Positions 22,905 through 34,265 of a stretch of DNA of 64,000 bases are shown piece by piece; position 1 is the first letter of the stretch; every line of letters begins with the position of its first letter. This DNA is from Monodelphis domestica (Eukaryota; Chordata; Mammalia; Didelphimorphia; Didelphidae). Position numbers and translations under genes: made by a program. The stretch is taken from positions 340,351,322 through 340,415,321 of the forward strand of contig NC_077230.1 of assembly GCF_027887165.1 (NCBI RefSeq), in the 5' to 3' direction. The notes below the pieces were generated by a model that saw only the letters and a program-made list of their open reading frames with translations, did no database searches and was not told where the DNA came from.

Positions 22905-24440
22905 CTGCTGGAAAGATCATTGCCCATGTTATACTCAACAGCCTCCTGTCATCTGTTTCAGAGCAGAACCTGCCTGAATCACAATGTGGCTTCCGACTAG
23001 ATCGCAGCACCATCGATATGGTCTTCACGGTGAGGCAAATGCAGGAAAAATGCCTTGAGCAAAACCTGAGTCTCTACATTGTCTTCATAGACCTGATGAA
23101 GGCATTCAACACAGTGAACAGGGACGCATTGTGGGTGATCCTCAGCAAGCTCAGTTGCCCAGCAAAATTCGTCAAACTGATCCAGCTCTTTCATGTCGAC
23201 ATGACAGGGGAAGTCCTATCTTTTGGAGAGACTTCCGATCACTTCAACATCTCCAATGGCATGAAACAAGGCTGTGTCCTCGCACCGGTACTATTCAACC
23301 TATACTTCACCCAAGTATTACAACATGCTGTGATGGATCTAGACCTGGGTGTCTACATCAAATACCAACTGGATGGCTCACTATTTGACCTTCGCCGCCT
23401 GACTGCAAAAACAAAGACAATAGAGAGACTCATCCTGGAAGCTCTCTTTGCAGATGACTGTGCTCTCATGGCCCACCAAGAAAATCATCTCCAAACCATT
23501 GTGGACAGGTTCTCCACCGCAACAAAACTGTTTGGCCTGACCATCAGCCTCAGCAAAACAAAGGTGCTGTTCCAACCTGCACCAGGGAGACCAACTAACC
23601 AGCCTTGCATTACAATCAATGGCACGCAGCTTTCCAACGTCAACACTTTCAAGTACCTGGGCAGCACCATGGCCAACGACAGGTCCCTAGACCACGAGAT
23701 CAATGCCAGGATCCAAAAGGCCAGCCAGGCACTCGGGCGGCTGCACTGCAAAGTCCTCCAACACTGCGGTGTAAGCACTGCGACGAAGCTCCAAGTGTAT
23801 AACGCAGTGGTCCTCAGCTCGCTCCTGTACGGTTGTGAGACATGGACACTGTACCGAAGAACATGAAACAGCTGGAGCAATTCCACCAACGCTCCCTCCG
23901 GTCAATCATGAGGATCCGATGGCAGGACCGAATCACCAACCAGGAAGTCCTCGACAGAGCCAACTCCACCAGCATCGAAGTCATGGTCCTCAAAACCCAG
24001 CTATGATGGTCTGGACACGTCATCCACATGGACCCACAGCGAATACCAAGACAGATATTCTATGATGAACTGTCAGCTGGACTCAGGAAACAAGGCCAAC
24101 CAAAGAAAAGATTCAAGGATCAGCTAAAGTCAAACTTGAAGTGGGCTGGCATGACACCAAAGCAACTAGAACTCGCTGCCTCTGACAGAAGCAGCTGTTG
24201 TACCCACATTAACCATGCCGCCACCACCTTTGAAGATGAGCGACGTTGACGTCTTGCCGCTGCGTGTGAATGCCGACACCAGGCCACACCCGCATCTCCC
24301 GTTACAACTGGAGTCCCGTGCCCCATGTGCCACAAACTGTGCGCCTCAGCCTTTGGACTCCAAAGCCACATGAGGGTACATCAATAGATGATAATGCACA
24401 AAGACAATTGTCATTCTCGGTCACCGAGAGACTACCACTA
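22905..24440 (+). mobile_element. RTE-like non-LTR retrotransposon, 5'-truncated
   Basis: It interrupts the array between 22904 and 24441. It encodes the reverse transcriptase and C-terminal region of a non-LTR element; the endonuclease is absent through 5' truncation. The 3' end has no long poly(A). Base composition (C/A-rich, CpG containing) differs from the A/T-rich surroundings. The class name rests on recall of related elements; a CR1-side affiliation is not excluded. Confidence 0.8.
22920..24390 (+). pseudogene. Non-LTR retrotransposon reverse transcriptase
   Basis: Nearly intact. The main open frame (23018-23866, 282 codons) is preceded in frame-compatible sequence by an ESQCGFRLDRSTIDM block. 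RT motifs in order are VFIDLMKAFNTVN (about 23080), NGMKQGCVLAPVLFNLYF (about 23255-23310), the catalytic FADD (about 23450), KTKVLFQPAP (about 23555) and the FKYLGSTM block (about 23650). One frameshift near 23865 moves the reading to MKQLEQFHQRSLRS, and a stop falls near 24004. A C-terminal CPMCHKLCASAFGLQSHMR finger (C2H2) ends at about 24375. Reverse transcription at the nicked target is the family's role; this copy is defective by truncation, frameshift and stops. Confidence 0.85.
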
Positions 24441-24720
24441 CTAGGGTTGGGGGGAGTTGGGGAGAAAATCATTTTGGAGGGTTAAAAATTCTTCTTTGTG
24501 GGTGGTTTCTAAGTTCACAGTTACCAAGAACTCAGTTTATACTTTCTGGGTGCTTCAGTTCCAATAAATGGTCTTTTGAGAAGATACTTTGGCATGTATG
24601 AGAGTATGAGCGAGGAAAGAAAGGAAAATGGTGATCTAGGTGTAGCGTCTTTGAGAAATAAGGGAGAATGATCCAGGGGTCATTCTATAGCCTACTCATA
24701 GCATACTATCTAGCACCATT
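24441..24720 (+). repeat. Array, last recognised part
   Basis: After the RTE-like insertion the array resumes with GGTTAAAAATTC and TTTCTAAGTTCACAGTTACC (24506), then a TACTTTCTGGGTGCTTCAGT block. No anchor is seen after 24720. Confidence 0.7.
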
Positions 24721-25477
24721 TTTATTGGGTGAAAATTTTTTGAGAGACTTCCAAAGAGGAAATGTGTACTAAACAAAGGAGGCAAAGCAAGAGTCTGGAA
24801 GCGACTATTCTCTCTCCCCCTCTAATCCCAGTGAATGGGCTGGGTGAGAGAAAAGTGTTGGAGAGAAAAGCTGGAGAAAGAGAAAAAACAAGGTCACTGA
24901 GGGTGGCCACATGTCTTTGATGGCTAATAGGTGGAATGTGAGAGGGAGGCATTAGTCTGAAAAGAAGGTTGTTTGAACTGGAATTCAAAGGACACAGTGG
25001 AAGAGTTAGGATTGGATATAGGACATAGGCTGGTTTGGGTTGGGAGAAATGGAAGAAACTGGAGAGGGTGGGTGACTGCTTCCTTCTAAATGGCCACTGA
25101 TAAATTATAGGAATGTTGAGAAAAACAGCAAGTTAATAGTGGACATTAGATGAGGAGAAAAATCTACTAGCTCCAAGCTTTGTTGAAAAAAAATTGAGCT
25201 CAATATTATGTTCTTCACCTTAGAGGCAGGCAAAGAAGGGGTGGGATGAGGCATTGGAAGTAGAGTGGGCATTGTTCCCCGAACCCTCAGGAGATGTTTG
25301 GATGGAGAACTGACCTAGAGCTCAAGGTTTCAACCTGGATTGGTCCAAGTGTAGGTGAGTTTGCTTTTCCTCTCCTAGAACGGGTGATATATGGGCTGGG
25401 AGATGAAGTATTGAGGAAAAGTCTCATCCTCAGCTTGACATAAGGCCCTGATGGTAGACAACAGTATATTTTAGCAT
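24721..25477. other. No gene recognised
   Basis: G/A-rich sequence without recognised repeats or conserved frames. The 88-codon minus-strand open stretch at 24722-24988 has no motif. Confidence 0.4.
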
Positions 25478-26700
25478 AACGGTTCTTAAACTTCTTTACC
25501 TTAGGACCCCTTAAGAGATTTTGAGGACCTTAAAAGAATTTTTGTTTATGTGGATTATTTCTACCATTATTTATCATTTTAGATATTAAGATGGATAAAG
25601 TTTTAAAATATTTATTCATCTAGATAACAACATACACATTAACAGAAATAAAATATTTTATGAATAATAACTTTTCGAAAACAAAATTTTTGCGACAAGA
25701 TTGGTTGCTAATTTACCTTTTTGCCTATCTTTTTTTTTTTTATATCTGACTTGATAGAAGACAATTGGATTCTCATATCTGCTTTTGCATTCAATCTGTT
25801 GTGATAGGTTGTTTTAGTTGAATTATACTCAGAAAATTTGGTCTTACCCAGATAGGTAGAAAAAGGAAGGTGTCTATTAATAGTCTTTTCAGATAATTAC
25901 AGATTTACTTTGATACTACGCCCAAAACTCAAGTGGTGGTTTGTTAAGGTTAGTTGCATAAATCTAAGACCATATCAAAGAACTTTTCATTCTCTGTTTT
26001 TATGAAAACCCATTCACCTCTATTATACTTTTAGTGATTTTTTTTAAACCCTTACCTTCCATCTTGGAGTCAATACTGTGTATTGCTTCCAAGGCAGAAG
26101 AGTGGTAAGGGCTAGGCAATGGGGGTTAAGTGACTTGTCCAGGGTCACACAGCTGGGAGTGTCTGAGGACCTCCCATCTCTAGGCTTGGCTCTCCATCCA
26201 CTGAGTCACCCATCTTCCCCCTCATGATTTTTTAACAGTAGGCATTGGTCATTTGGAAAACATTGGTTCACTCAGTTATACAGATTGTCTTGGTGTGGGC
26301 ACATTTCATAATGTGTAATATAAGAAAATCACATTCATTAATATGACCATCTGAAAAGTCTGTATTGGGAAAGTGTCAGACGCACAGTAGCAGATCCAAG
26401 CCTTCCAAAATTCTCATTTTTCTTGAAAGCTTGAATTTCATCATTGCCAGCAAATATTTTCAGTTGTTTTCCTTGAACTGACACTTGCTTTATGTTTGAG
26501 AAAATGTCTGCCACCTACCCAAGTCTGAATAACCACAATTTATCCATTGTTCTTTGAAGTAAAAATGGTGTTCTGTGAAAAAGGAGGCTGGCTCAGTTTA
26601 GAATTCAAACAATAAAGAGAATAAATTCTTCACTTTGATCAGCCATTAGACTTGAGTGTCATGAAAGGACTATATTTAAGCTTCCATTTTCTCACACAAT
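25478..26700 (-). mobile_element. Ancient hAT-like DNA transposon remnant
   Basis: The sequence starts with the familiar GGTTCTTAAACTT...TTAGGACCCC edge of mammalian hAT-type elements. It continues with an A/T-rich region and decayed antisense coding sequence (AGNDEIQAFKK-type residues near 26430). A SINE interrupts it at 26035-26222. The right end is uncertain. Confidence 0.5.
26035..26222 (-). mobile_element. MAR1-like SINE
   Basis: Antisense copy of the marsupial CORE-SINE type: CCCTTACCTTCCATCTTGGA, then GTCCAGGGTCACACAGCTGG and a 5' end CCACTGAGTCACCCATCT. The same family occurs at 36226, 36583, 40753 and 53025. Confidence 0.8.
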
Positions 26701-26778
26701 ATAAAAATATGTGGACATGGGGTAGTGATTTGATAAAATTCATCATTTTTATTGTTCAATCAAGGGCATTCGTAAGTG

Positions 26779-26779
<1 letters not shown>

Positions 26780-26837
<58 letters not shown>
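26780..26837. repeat. (GT)n microsatellite
   Basis: Uninterrupted GT run of about 29 units. Confidence 0.98.
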
Positions 26838-26838
<1 letters not shown>

Positions 26839-28859
26839 CTGATTGAATTTCAGCTCAAAAGAGATCTAACAAATAAATGATGTTATGGTACCCGAGGTGG
26901 TTGTTAGGCTCAACAAAGAGACAAAAAGTGGAGGAGATATGCAGGTAGTTGGGGGAATAATACCAATATTTGCATTTATGATGTATATTTAATTTAATTT
27001 TGTACATTGAGATATATTCATTGCTTTAGATTCTGAGTAATGTTTCAGTTGTACTATTTTGCTGTTTATATTTATTTGCTTATGTGTTATAGCTATGAAG
27101 GTACTATAGCTAACATTTGAGAGCCATGCATTGTTGTAATTTGTTTATTTGCTAATGCTAATCCTGTTTGTTGCTGACTATCTGTTAGCCTATTGATATT
27201 TTGTTGCTAGCTTTACATTATCTCCTCCTTTCAAGACTCCATCCAAAGTACAAGTCCTAATTATCAGTAGGTATGGCTTAAAATCTGCAGGATGGTTTTC
27301 TATGCTGATATATGCATGCAAAATGTTCTGCATGTAATATAAAGTAGCTGCTGTCAAGTATTACTTTCCATTGAGCTGTGTCTATTGTAATGGCCATTGA
27401 CCATTGGGACAAGATGTAAGTAGTACTAATAGGATGGTTACTTGGGATTTGGGAATAAGTGTTAGTGTTTACTGTATTTTGGTGCTTGTGATGTATACAT
27501 GCAGATTTCCAGTACAGTGACATAAAAGTAATTAAAGGCAGAGACCAGCCACCAAGGGAAAAGATATGGGGATTGGCTGTATTCCCTCCATGAGTCCTGC
27601 CTAGGGATGGGATGGAGTCAGAATCATTGAGCCTCCTAAGCTTTGCTCCTTTGCCTTCCTTGACCTTGGGGAACCCTGTCTTAGTCTCCACTCACCTGAA
27701 CCACAGTTACTGAATTACACATTGGGGACCTTAACTATTTTCTGAGAGGGAAGCAGGAATGATGGATGATGGGAAAGGAAGAGAACACACATCTATTAAA
27801 TATTAACCACATGCTAAGCACTGGGCTAAGTGTTATGCAAATAATATCTATGTCTCTATATTTTTCCACATTTTAATTCTGGGTGTCTAAATCTTGTGGG
27901 GGCTGAGGATTAACTGGGAGCAGTGAATTGTGCTGGATGAATGGGAGCAAAGCCTAAAATAGAAATATAGAAAATTCTGTGTTTTTCTATTTTATCACTT
28001 TTTCATCCCCATGATGAGACTTGGGATAGTAGAGAGGTTAAAAGCTGATTTGAAGAAGAAAGCGTAAGTAGTGTGGCTATAGTAGGGGAAACAGGCCAGG
28101 TGATTGCCAGTCTTGAGAGCCCTCTCCCTCTCTCCGTACTACCCTCTTTGTTCTATCTGGAGTGTAACACCGATGAATGGGATTGAATATGAATGACACA
28201 CTAGTTAAATAGGACATACTACAGCAGTCCCTGCTCATCTGTCTACCTCTAAATAGAATACCTGATTTTCCTAGGAAAACAACAACAACAATAACGTAGC
28301 TAGTAGGTGAGTTTGTAATCTGGTTTAAAACAAAACAAAAAAACTCAAGAGCCCCACTTGGTGATTAACTCGGGTGGTGCATTCTGAGCTAATTCAAATC
28401 CTTTGGCTGGATTTTTAACCTGTGAGAAAGCATAGTAAAAGCCATTGCTCCCAAGTTACAGCACCAATAGGGGTATTCACTCATATGTTCATATATTGTC
28501 AACCTAGGGTCATCCATCTGAATATATGCCACTTTGTCCAACATTGATCATTTTTATGACTTGGAATTGTTAGTTAATTAGGAAGTTGGGTTAATTAACA
28601 AATAATCTATTACAGAATCTCTTACATTCTTACACTGTGAAAACGGGAATTCAATAGAATTCAATCACCAGTATGAAGCATTTGCTACAGGGTACGTGAT
28701 GATAGGTGGGGGGATACAAACTCTGAAGAAACAGAGCCTGACCACAAAGAAATGACGTTCCTTGTATTCACAGATGATTGAAAACAAGATCATTTTAGGA
28801 GAGTGCTAATGATAAGGGGCCAGAGATCAGAGAGAGCTTTGTATAGGCTATAATATTTA
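26838..28859. other. No gene recognised
   Basis: A/T-rich sequence. A 137-codon open stretch on the minus strand (27278-27691) is the longest frame but shows no family motif, no obvious splice context and a low-complexity Ser/Thr/His composition; I regard it as chance. A CATGCTAAGCACTGGGCTAAGTG piece at about 27810-27840 is MIR-like. Confidence 0.4.
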
Positions 28860-29110
28860 TATTCCCTTTTGCTGTTTTTCAGTGGTGTCTCTAAATCTTG
28901 GTGACCTCATTTGGGGTTTTCTTGGCAAAGAAACTGGAGTACTTTGCCATTTCCTTATCAAGCTCATTTTACAGATGAGAAAACTGAGGCAAATAATATA
29001 AAGTGACTTGCTCAAGGTCATAGAACTAATAGTCTGAGGCTAGATTTGAACTCATGAAGATGAGTTTTTCTGACTTCAGGCTCACAAGTCTATGTCACCT
29101 AGCAGCCCTT
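28860..29110 (+). mobile_element. Marsupial CORE-type SINE
   Basis: A run of family blocks: GACCTCATTTGGGGTTTTCTT, GGCAAAGAAACTGGAGTACTTTGCC, TTTACAGATGAGAAAACTGAGG, GACTTGCTCAAGGTCAT and TAGATTTGAACTCATG. The same family occurs at 50465-50690. Confidence 0.85.
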
Positions 29111-29251
29111 TACCTACCTTATGGTATTTGAGGATATAGCTTTGTGATTCTTAGTACAACTTAGGGCACAAAAGTATTAGTAAACTTGCTTAAAACATTT
29201 TATTTGATAACTACATTTCTATATACTTGTTTTCTTTCAAATCCTATGCAT

Positions 29252-30056
29252 AATAATACAGGACAATTCTGAGGGCCTTCTGAGAAAGAACACTATCCAC
29301 ATCCAGAGAAAGAACCGTGGGAGCAGAAACACAGAAGAAAAACAACTGCTTGATCACATGAGTCCAAGGGAATATGATTGGGTATGTAAACTCTAAATGA
29401 TCCACTCTAGTGCAAATGTCAATAACATGGAAATAGGTTCTGATCAATGACACATGTAAAATCCAGAGGAATTGCGCATTGGCTGGGAGAAGGTAAGGAG
29501 GGGAGGGAAAGAACATGAATCATGTAACCATTGAAAAATATTGTAAATTAATTAATTAAATAAAAAATTTCAACATTGTACACAGAGACTGATACACTGT
29601 AGTACAATCAAATGTAATGGACTTCTCCATTAGTGGCCATGCAGTGATCCTGAACAACTTGGAGGGATCCATAAGAAAGAACACTATCCACATTCAAAGG
29701 AAAAACTGTGGGAGCAGAAACACAGAAGAAAAACAACTGCTTGATCACATGGGTCGAGGGGGATATGATTGGGGATGTAGACTCCAAATGATCACCCTAG
29801 TGCAGATATCAACAACATGGAAATAGGTTCTGATCAAGGACACATGTAAAACCCAGTGAAATTGTGGGTCGGCTATGGGAAGGGTGAGAGGAGGAGAGGG
29901 GAGGGAGGGAAAGAATATGATTCTTGTAACCAAGGAATAATGTTCTAAATTGACTAAATAAAAAAATAAAATAAAATGAAGATGCTAAGTAAAAAAAAAT
30001 GTTTAATTTAATTTAAAAATAAATAAATAAAAATGTTCAAACCTAAGGAATAAAAA
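29252..30056 (+). mobile_element. L1 insertion with two L1 3' ends in tandem
   Basis: Two L1 3' UTR copies lie head to tail, 29252-29575 and 29576-30056, each beginning before the AAAGAACACTATCCACAT block and each ending A-rich. A single 14-bp target duplication, CAAATCCTATGCAT, brackets the pair (29238-29251 and 30057-30070), so they entered together or the second landed exactly within the first tail. Confidence 0.8.
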
Positions 30057-30070
30057 CAAATCCTATGCAT

Positions 30071-31349
30071 GGAGAAGGGGTTTATGGACTTCCCTATACT
30101 GCCAAAGGAGTCCATGGCATGAAAAAGGGGGAGTAGCTCTGCCCTAGGATGAGTTCAGTAATCCTCTCATGACGAGACAGATTCTTTGGGACGAAGAGAG
30201 ATGGTTCTGGGAGGAATTGGAGTGCTTTGTCAGATGGACAGGTGACAGTGCTCAAATGTTCACTTTGGGTTTAGGATCTTAGGGAGAAGGAATGTGGAGA
30301 CTTGCAACATAGTTAACCCCATTGCTAGTGACTAGATTTTCTTGGAGAAGAAGAGTATTCAGATTCCTACTTTCTGGACAAGCTTGTGTAAGGCCTTGGT
30401 TGGCAAAATTTAGTGGCAAAGGACAGTAATCTTAGTGAGAAGGAGGGACTTAGGACATAACAATGGCTAGCATTTATTTATATAGTGCTTTAAGGTTTTC
30501 AAAGTGCTTTTCAGATGATTTTATGATATTCCTAACATAATCCAACCCATAGGTGCTGCCTGATTTCCTGGGTTAGAAGGATTGAAAGACCTGTTGGACT
30601 GGTTGGTAACGGACAAGGGCCATTACCAAGTGCTTGAGTGTTTTCCATGAAACAGGGAGAACTTGGGCCACTTGGGAGCCAGAAGGGATTCTCTAAACAT
30701 GCCATCCAGGGAGATCCCAAGTGCCACCTTTTGTAATTTCTATGTGGGTTGTTCAGGGAATTTTCCAAATCTCTGCTAAGTTTGGACAAGTCAAAGTTGT
30801 TTTTCTACAAGCAATAATCTAGAATCACAATGGAGATCATGTTTTTGAAGTAAATGTTGCTACATTTCTGAAAAGAACACTGGGTTATTTTGACATTTCA
30901 TGACCCCGGAGCTTGAGTTGAAGCAAAAAGAAGTTGCCTACCCCATCACAAACAGCTTAGGTTTGTGTTCTTGTTGCTTAAATTATTCCTCCCAAAAGGG
31001 AAAACATTGCAACTTAAGGTGTTTTTCTTTAAAAACAAACAAACAAACAAAAAACCCCTCACAATAAGATTCAAGAGGAAATATCCAACTCTTAGCCTGA
31101 GAAGGCAAATGATACAGCTGCTGGGAAGAAACCCAGAGGAAATAGGGACTGCCATTGGCTGTGACCTCAGATATCTGCAGTCATTTGATGGCCCCTGGAT
31201 GGAGTGGGGCCAGGGCCACCAAGGACTCAGAGGATATGAGGTCCACTCCTAAAAAATCAGTGACTGTTTCACCAGGATTTTGTTGTTCTCTCTCCATTTT
31301 AACAGTATTTTATTTTGAATATTGGATTTTATTGTATATCATATGGTTG

Positions 31350-31350
<1 letters not shown>
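30071..31350. other. No gene recognised
   Basis: Unique-looking sequence with a short MIR-type start at about 30465-30530 (CATTTATTTATATAGTGCTTTAAGG). No conserved frame or splice-flanked coding segment was recognised. Confidence 0.4.
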
Positions 31351-31382
<32 letters not shown>

Positions 31383-31500
31383 CACCTCCCTCTGTCTCTC
31401 TCTCCTCCTCTCCCGCTGTCTCTGTCTCTCTGTCTCTGTCCCTCCCCCTCTGTCTGTCTCTGTCTGTCTGACTCACTCTCCCTCCTCTCCCTCTCTCTCT
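31351..31500. repeat. (CT)n-rich microsatellite
   Basis: About 150 bp of CT/CCT/TGTCTC repeats. It opens all three frames on both strands and produces spurious Ser/Leu or Arg/Glu open stretches. Confidence 0.95.
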
Positions 31501-31634
31501 GTATGTGCATATACCTTTTGGTCTGAATGATTTCACTGGAAAATTCTGCATACATGTATTTTAAGACAATAAATAGTAATCCAAGTAAATATGATAATGC
31601 AAGGGGAAAAAAATCTCAGTTTTCTCAACAATCT

Positions 31635-31800
31635 TCAAAAGTAGGTGCTATTATCCCAATTTTACAGATGAGGTATCAGTAGCATTTGCAAAAACAGCTT
31701 TCCCAGGGGCACACAGCTAAGTATCTGCAGGTAGATTTGAAATTGGTTCTTCTTGACTTCAAGTCCTGTATTGTATCCACTGAGCCCCCCAGCTGTCCCT
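31635..31800 (+). mobile_element. MIR/CORE-type SINE fragment
   Basis: CCCAATTTTACAGATGAGG, then CAGGGGCACACAGCTAAG, AGATTTGAAATTGG and TCCACTGAGCC blocks in order. Confidence 0.7.
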
Positions 31801-32297
31801 AGACTGGTAGTAACTGGACCATCTCTACTGGGATGGGAGCAGCTGTAGTGGTTCAAGGACTAATGGGGGGGCCTGGCTTGTAAGATCAGACTGTTGATGC
31901 TGATTTCTGGTAACAGCAGTCAGAGAGAGAGACCCCAAATGGCCTCTGCTAGAAATTGTCCAGAACTTCAAGAGATGCTTTCTGGGAGCCTGTCTGATAG
32001 GACTGAGAAAGACTGTCCATTTCAGGGAGGCATCTGCTTTCTGGAGGGTGTTTATTATCTGGGTGTTCTGGTGAGTGTTCCATTTTGTTTTCTTTGACTG
32101 TTAGTGCCATACTTCTCAGTGATTTTCTGGGCAGAGGTTATCAACCAGAGAAAAGAGGAATTTCAAATAAACTCCTGGGGAGGGCTGGGGAACCTCTTGA
32201 CATGAGGCTTGGAATGGCTGGGCCACTTTCTCTATGTTCAGTGAAGACTGGTGAAAGACAAGTGTGGAATGATCAGCCTTAGCATCAAACTTATCAG

Positions 32298-32298
<1 letters not shown>

Positions 32299-32328
<30 letters not shown>
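32299..32328. repeat. (AC)n microsatellite
   Basis: About 15 AC units. Confidence 0.97.
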
Positions 32329-32330
<2 letters not shown>

Positions 32331-32439
32331 CTAATTGGGGATGAAGTATCAGTCTGGGGACTTTTCTGACATCCTAATAGGATAGGCATGAGCCTCCAGT
32401 ACAGTAACAATCTATCATCTCAGCCTAAGTCTGTTTTCT

Positions 32440-32660
32440 GTTAATAACCTTATAGTGTTTTAGAGTTTGCAAAGTGCTTTACAAAGATTTCATTTGATCC
32501 TCAATATGACCTGAATTGGGGACTGCAAGTATTAATTCCATTTTATAGAGGAGGAAAAAGATGCCCAGAGGTCAAGTGACTGTCATGGTGAAATAGCTGA
32601 GAAGCCTCACAGGGAGGATCCACAGGCAAATGTCTCAGACTGACTTAGAGAGCACACTTT
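32440..32660 (+). mobile_element. MIR/CORE-type SINE fragment
   Basis: GTTTGCAAAGTGCTTTACAA, TTTTATAGAGGAGGAAAAAG and GTCAAGTGACTG blocks in MIR order. Confidence 0.65.
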
Positions 32661-33994
32661 CCTGCTTGCCAGTCTAGGTACCCATCTCAGAACCAGTTTC
32701 ACAGGATCTAGGAGCTGGGTGTTAGAGACCAGTTTATCCAATCTATAAACTCATGCTGCAAAAGAAAAAGTTGATGTTACCAGATATAAAAAATGGTCAT
32801 TTAGGAATAAAATTAAAATCCCAATGAAAATTCTTATAGTGCGAGTGTAAATAATTGGGTAATAATGTAGACAATCCACTTGAGAAACAAAAGAAAAGAC
32901 CTGTGGAGGGTTTGGTCTATTCCTTCTCTCTCTTTTGTGGGTAGAGGAAAAATTCCCAAAGGCCTTTGGCAAGAATTAGCCCATCTGCGTAAGGATGGCA
33001 CCATGGAGAAGATAAGGCATTGGCAAGAAGGGAGACAACGGAGGAGTACACAGTAATTGGGATCTGGTTGAGATTGGGCATCAGAAATTTGTACAAGACC
33101 TTGTCAACCTGCTCATGTGACTTCTCCAGAGGCATTCAGGAACATTTGAACAGCACCAGAAAAAGTAGTTTTGGTAGGTCAAAATTGAACCAGTAACTAA
33201 AGTGAGTCTAGAACAAAGATAATGGTTTGGGAGTGTGGGAAGGGTGTCTAGAAGTGACAGCAGATACTCTGGCAGGAGGGATGAGACAAAAATATAAAAA
33301 GCAGACCCAAATCTATGATATAAGTAAAAGCCCCCCACACACCTCTATAGGTCCTGTGGCCATTATAGTACAGTAATTGCTATTCATTCATTCATTAATT
33401 CAACAACATTTGAACATGTTCAAAGTGCCAAATAGGTACAGGGTACTATGTTAATAATGGGAGGAAGTAGAAAGATAATGATAACATGGTGCCTCCTTTT
33501 ATGGAACGAATAATTTACCAACCTTGAGACATCAAAAAACAGTTGTAGGACATCCAACAGCCTTTTTGGTTAAGAAGGCAGGGAATACTATGATTGAAAA
33601 AAATTCTGCCTATTAATACTGAATTTTTAAAAAGCTTTTGGGGACTTTGAGCTTTTTTGGTTGTCCAGAAAGGCTCATTTAAAAAAAAAACTTTTTAAAA
33701 ACTAAAAGTATATTTTCCCATCCTTTCATTTTCTCCCCTGTTGGGGGGAGGGGGAAGCAAAACAATAGAGTATTGGCCTAGTCCCAAAATATGCCTTAAT
33801 CTGCATTCTGGGCTTTTTTGAAGCAAATATTTTGTAACTCTAAAATGTTACAGAAATATTATACTGTACTCTTTAATTTTTCAACTTAATATGTCTTATT
33901 CCATTTATAATTTTATTTTGTAACTAATTTATAACTAATTTTTATAATTATTTGTTTTATAATTTAAAATTTCTTATATGTAATACCTGAAAAT
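32661..33994. other. No gene recognised
   Basis: A/T-rich sequence. A short SINE-like piece lies at 33380-33490 (TCATTCATTAATTCAACAACATTTG). No coding signal is visible. Confidence 0.4.
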
Positions 33995-34265
33995 AATTTT
34001 AAGTTAGTATTTCTAGAGGCAACTGGTGGAGCAATGGATAGGGCTCTCTGGGCCTGGACTCAGGAAGACCTGAATTCAAATATGACCTTAAGATATTTCC
34101 AGCTGTATGGTCCTGAGAAATCGCTCACTTTAATCTCTGCTTCAGTTTTCTCAATTCAGTTCCTCTGCTTTCTTAAGCGGCTACCTTGAGAATCATATGG
34201 CATAATATTTGTGAAGTGCTCTGTCCAGGAGCTGGCACATAGTAGTTACTATATAAAATACTTAT
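33995..34265 (+). mobile_element. tRNA-derived MIR/CORE-type SINE
   Basis: AACTGGTGGAGCAATGGATAG, then GGAAGACCTGAATTCAAAT and a MIR-like end GTGCTCTGTCCAGGAGCTGGCACATAG. Confidence 0.7.

Larger units (their letters stand above)
9779..24720 (+). repeat. Diverged tandem array, unit about 0.8-0.95 kb, at least six copies
   Basis: The same ordered set of blocks recurs. One anchor, close to TTTCTAAGTTCACTGTTACC, occurs at 12721, 17003, 18433, 22156 and 24506. A second, close to GAGAGGTGCCTTTCTGGTCA, occurs at 9871, 12990, 18650 and 21544, with weaker forms near 17300 and 22363. Further shared blocks include a GTGCAAGGCACT-like segment (12520, 16812, 21950, 22845) and GGGAGAACTG (12370, 21834, 22690). 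After discounting inserted elements the spacing is about 930, 950, 700, 830 and 815 bp. I do not recognise the unit and see no open frame in it. It could be an old local tandem duplication or a clustered repeat family. Confidence 0.75.

Noticed and set aside
27278-27691. 137-codon open stretch on the minus strand as a gene
   Set aside because: No family motif, no splice or promoter context, and composition like surrounding non-coding DNA.
31155-31555. Ser/Leu-rich and Arg/Glu-rich open stretches
   Set aside because: Produced by the CT microsatellite, which lacks stop codons in every frame.
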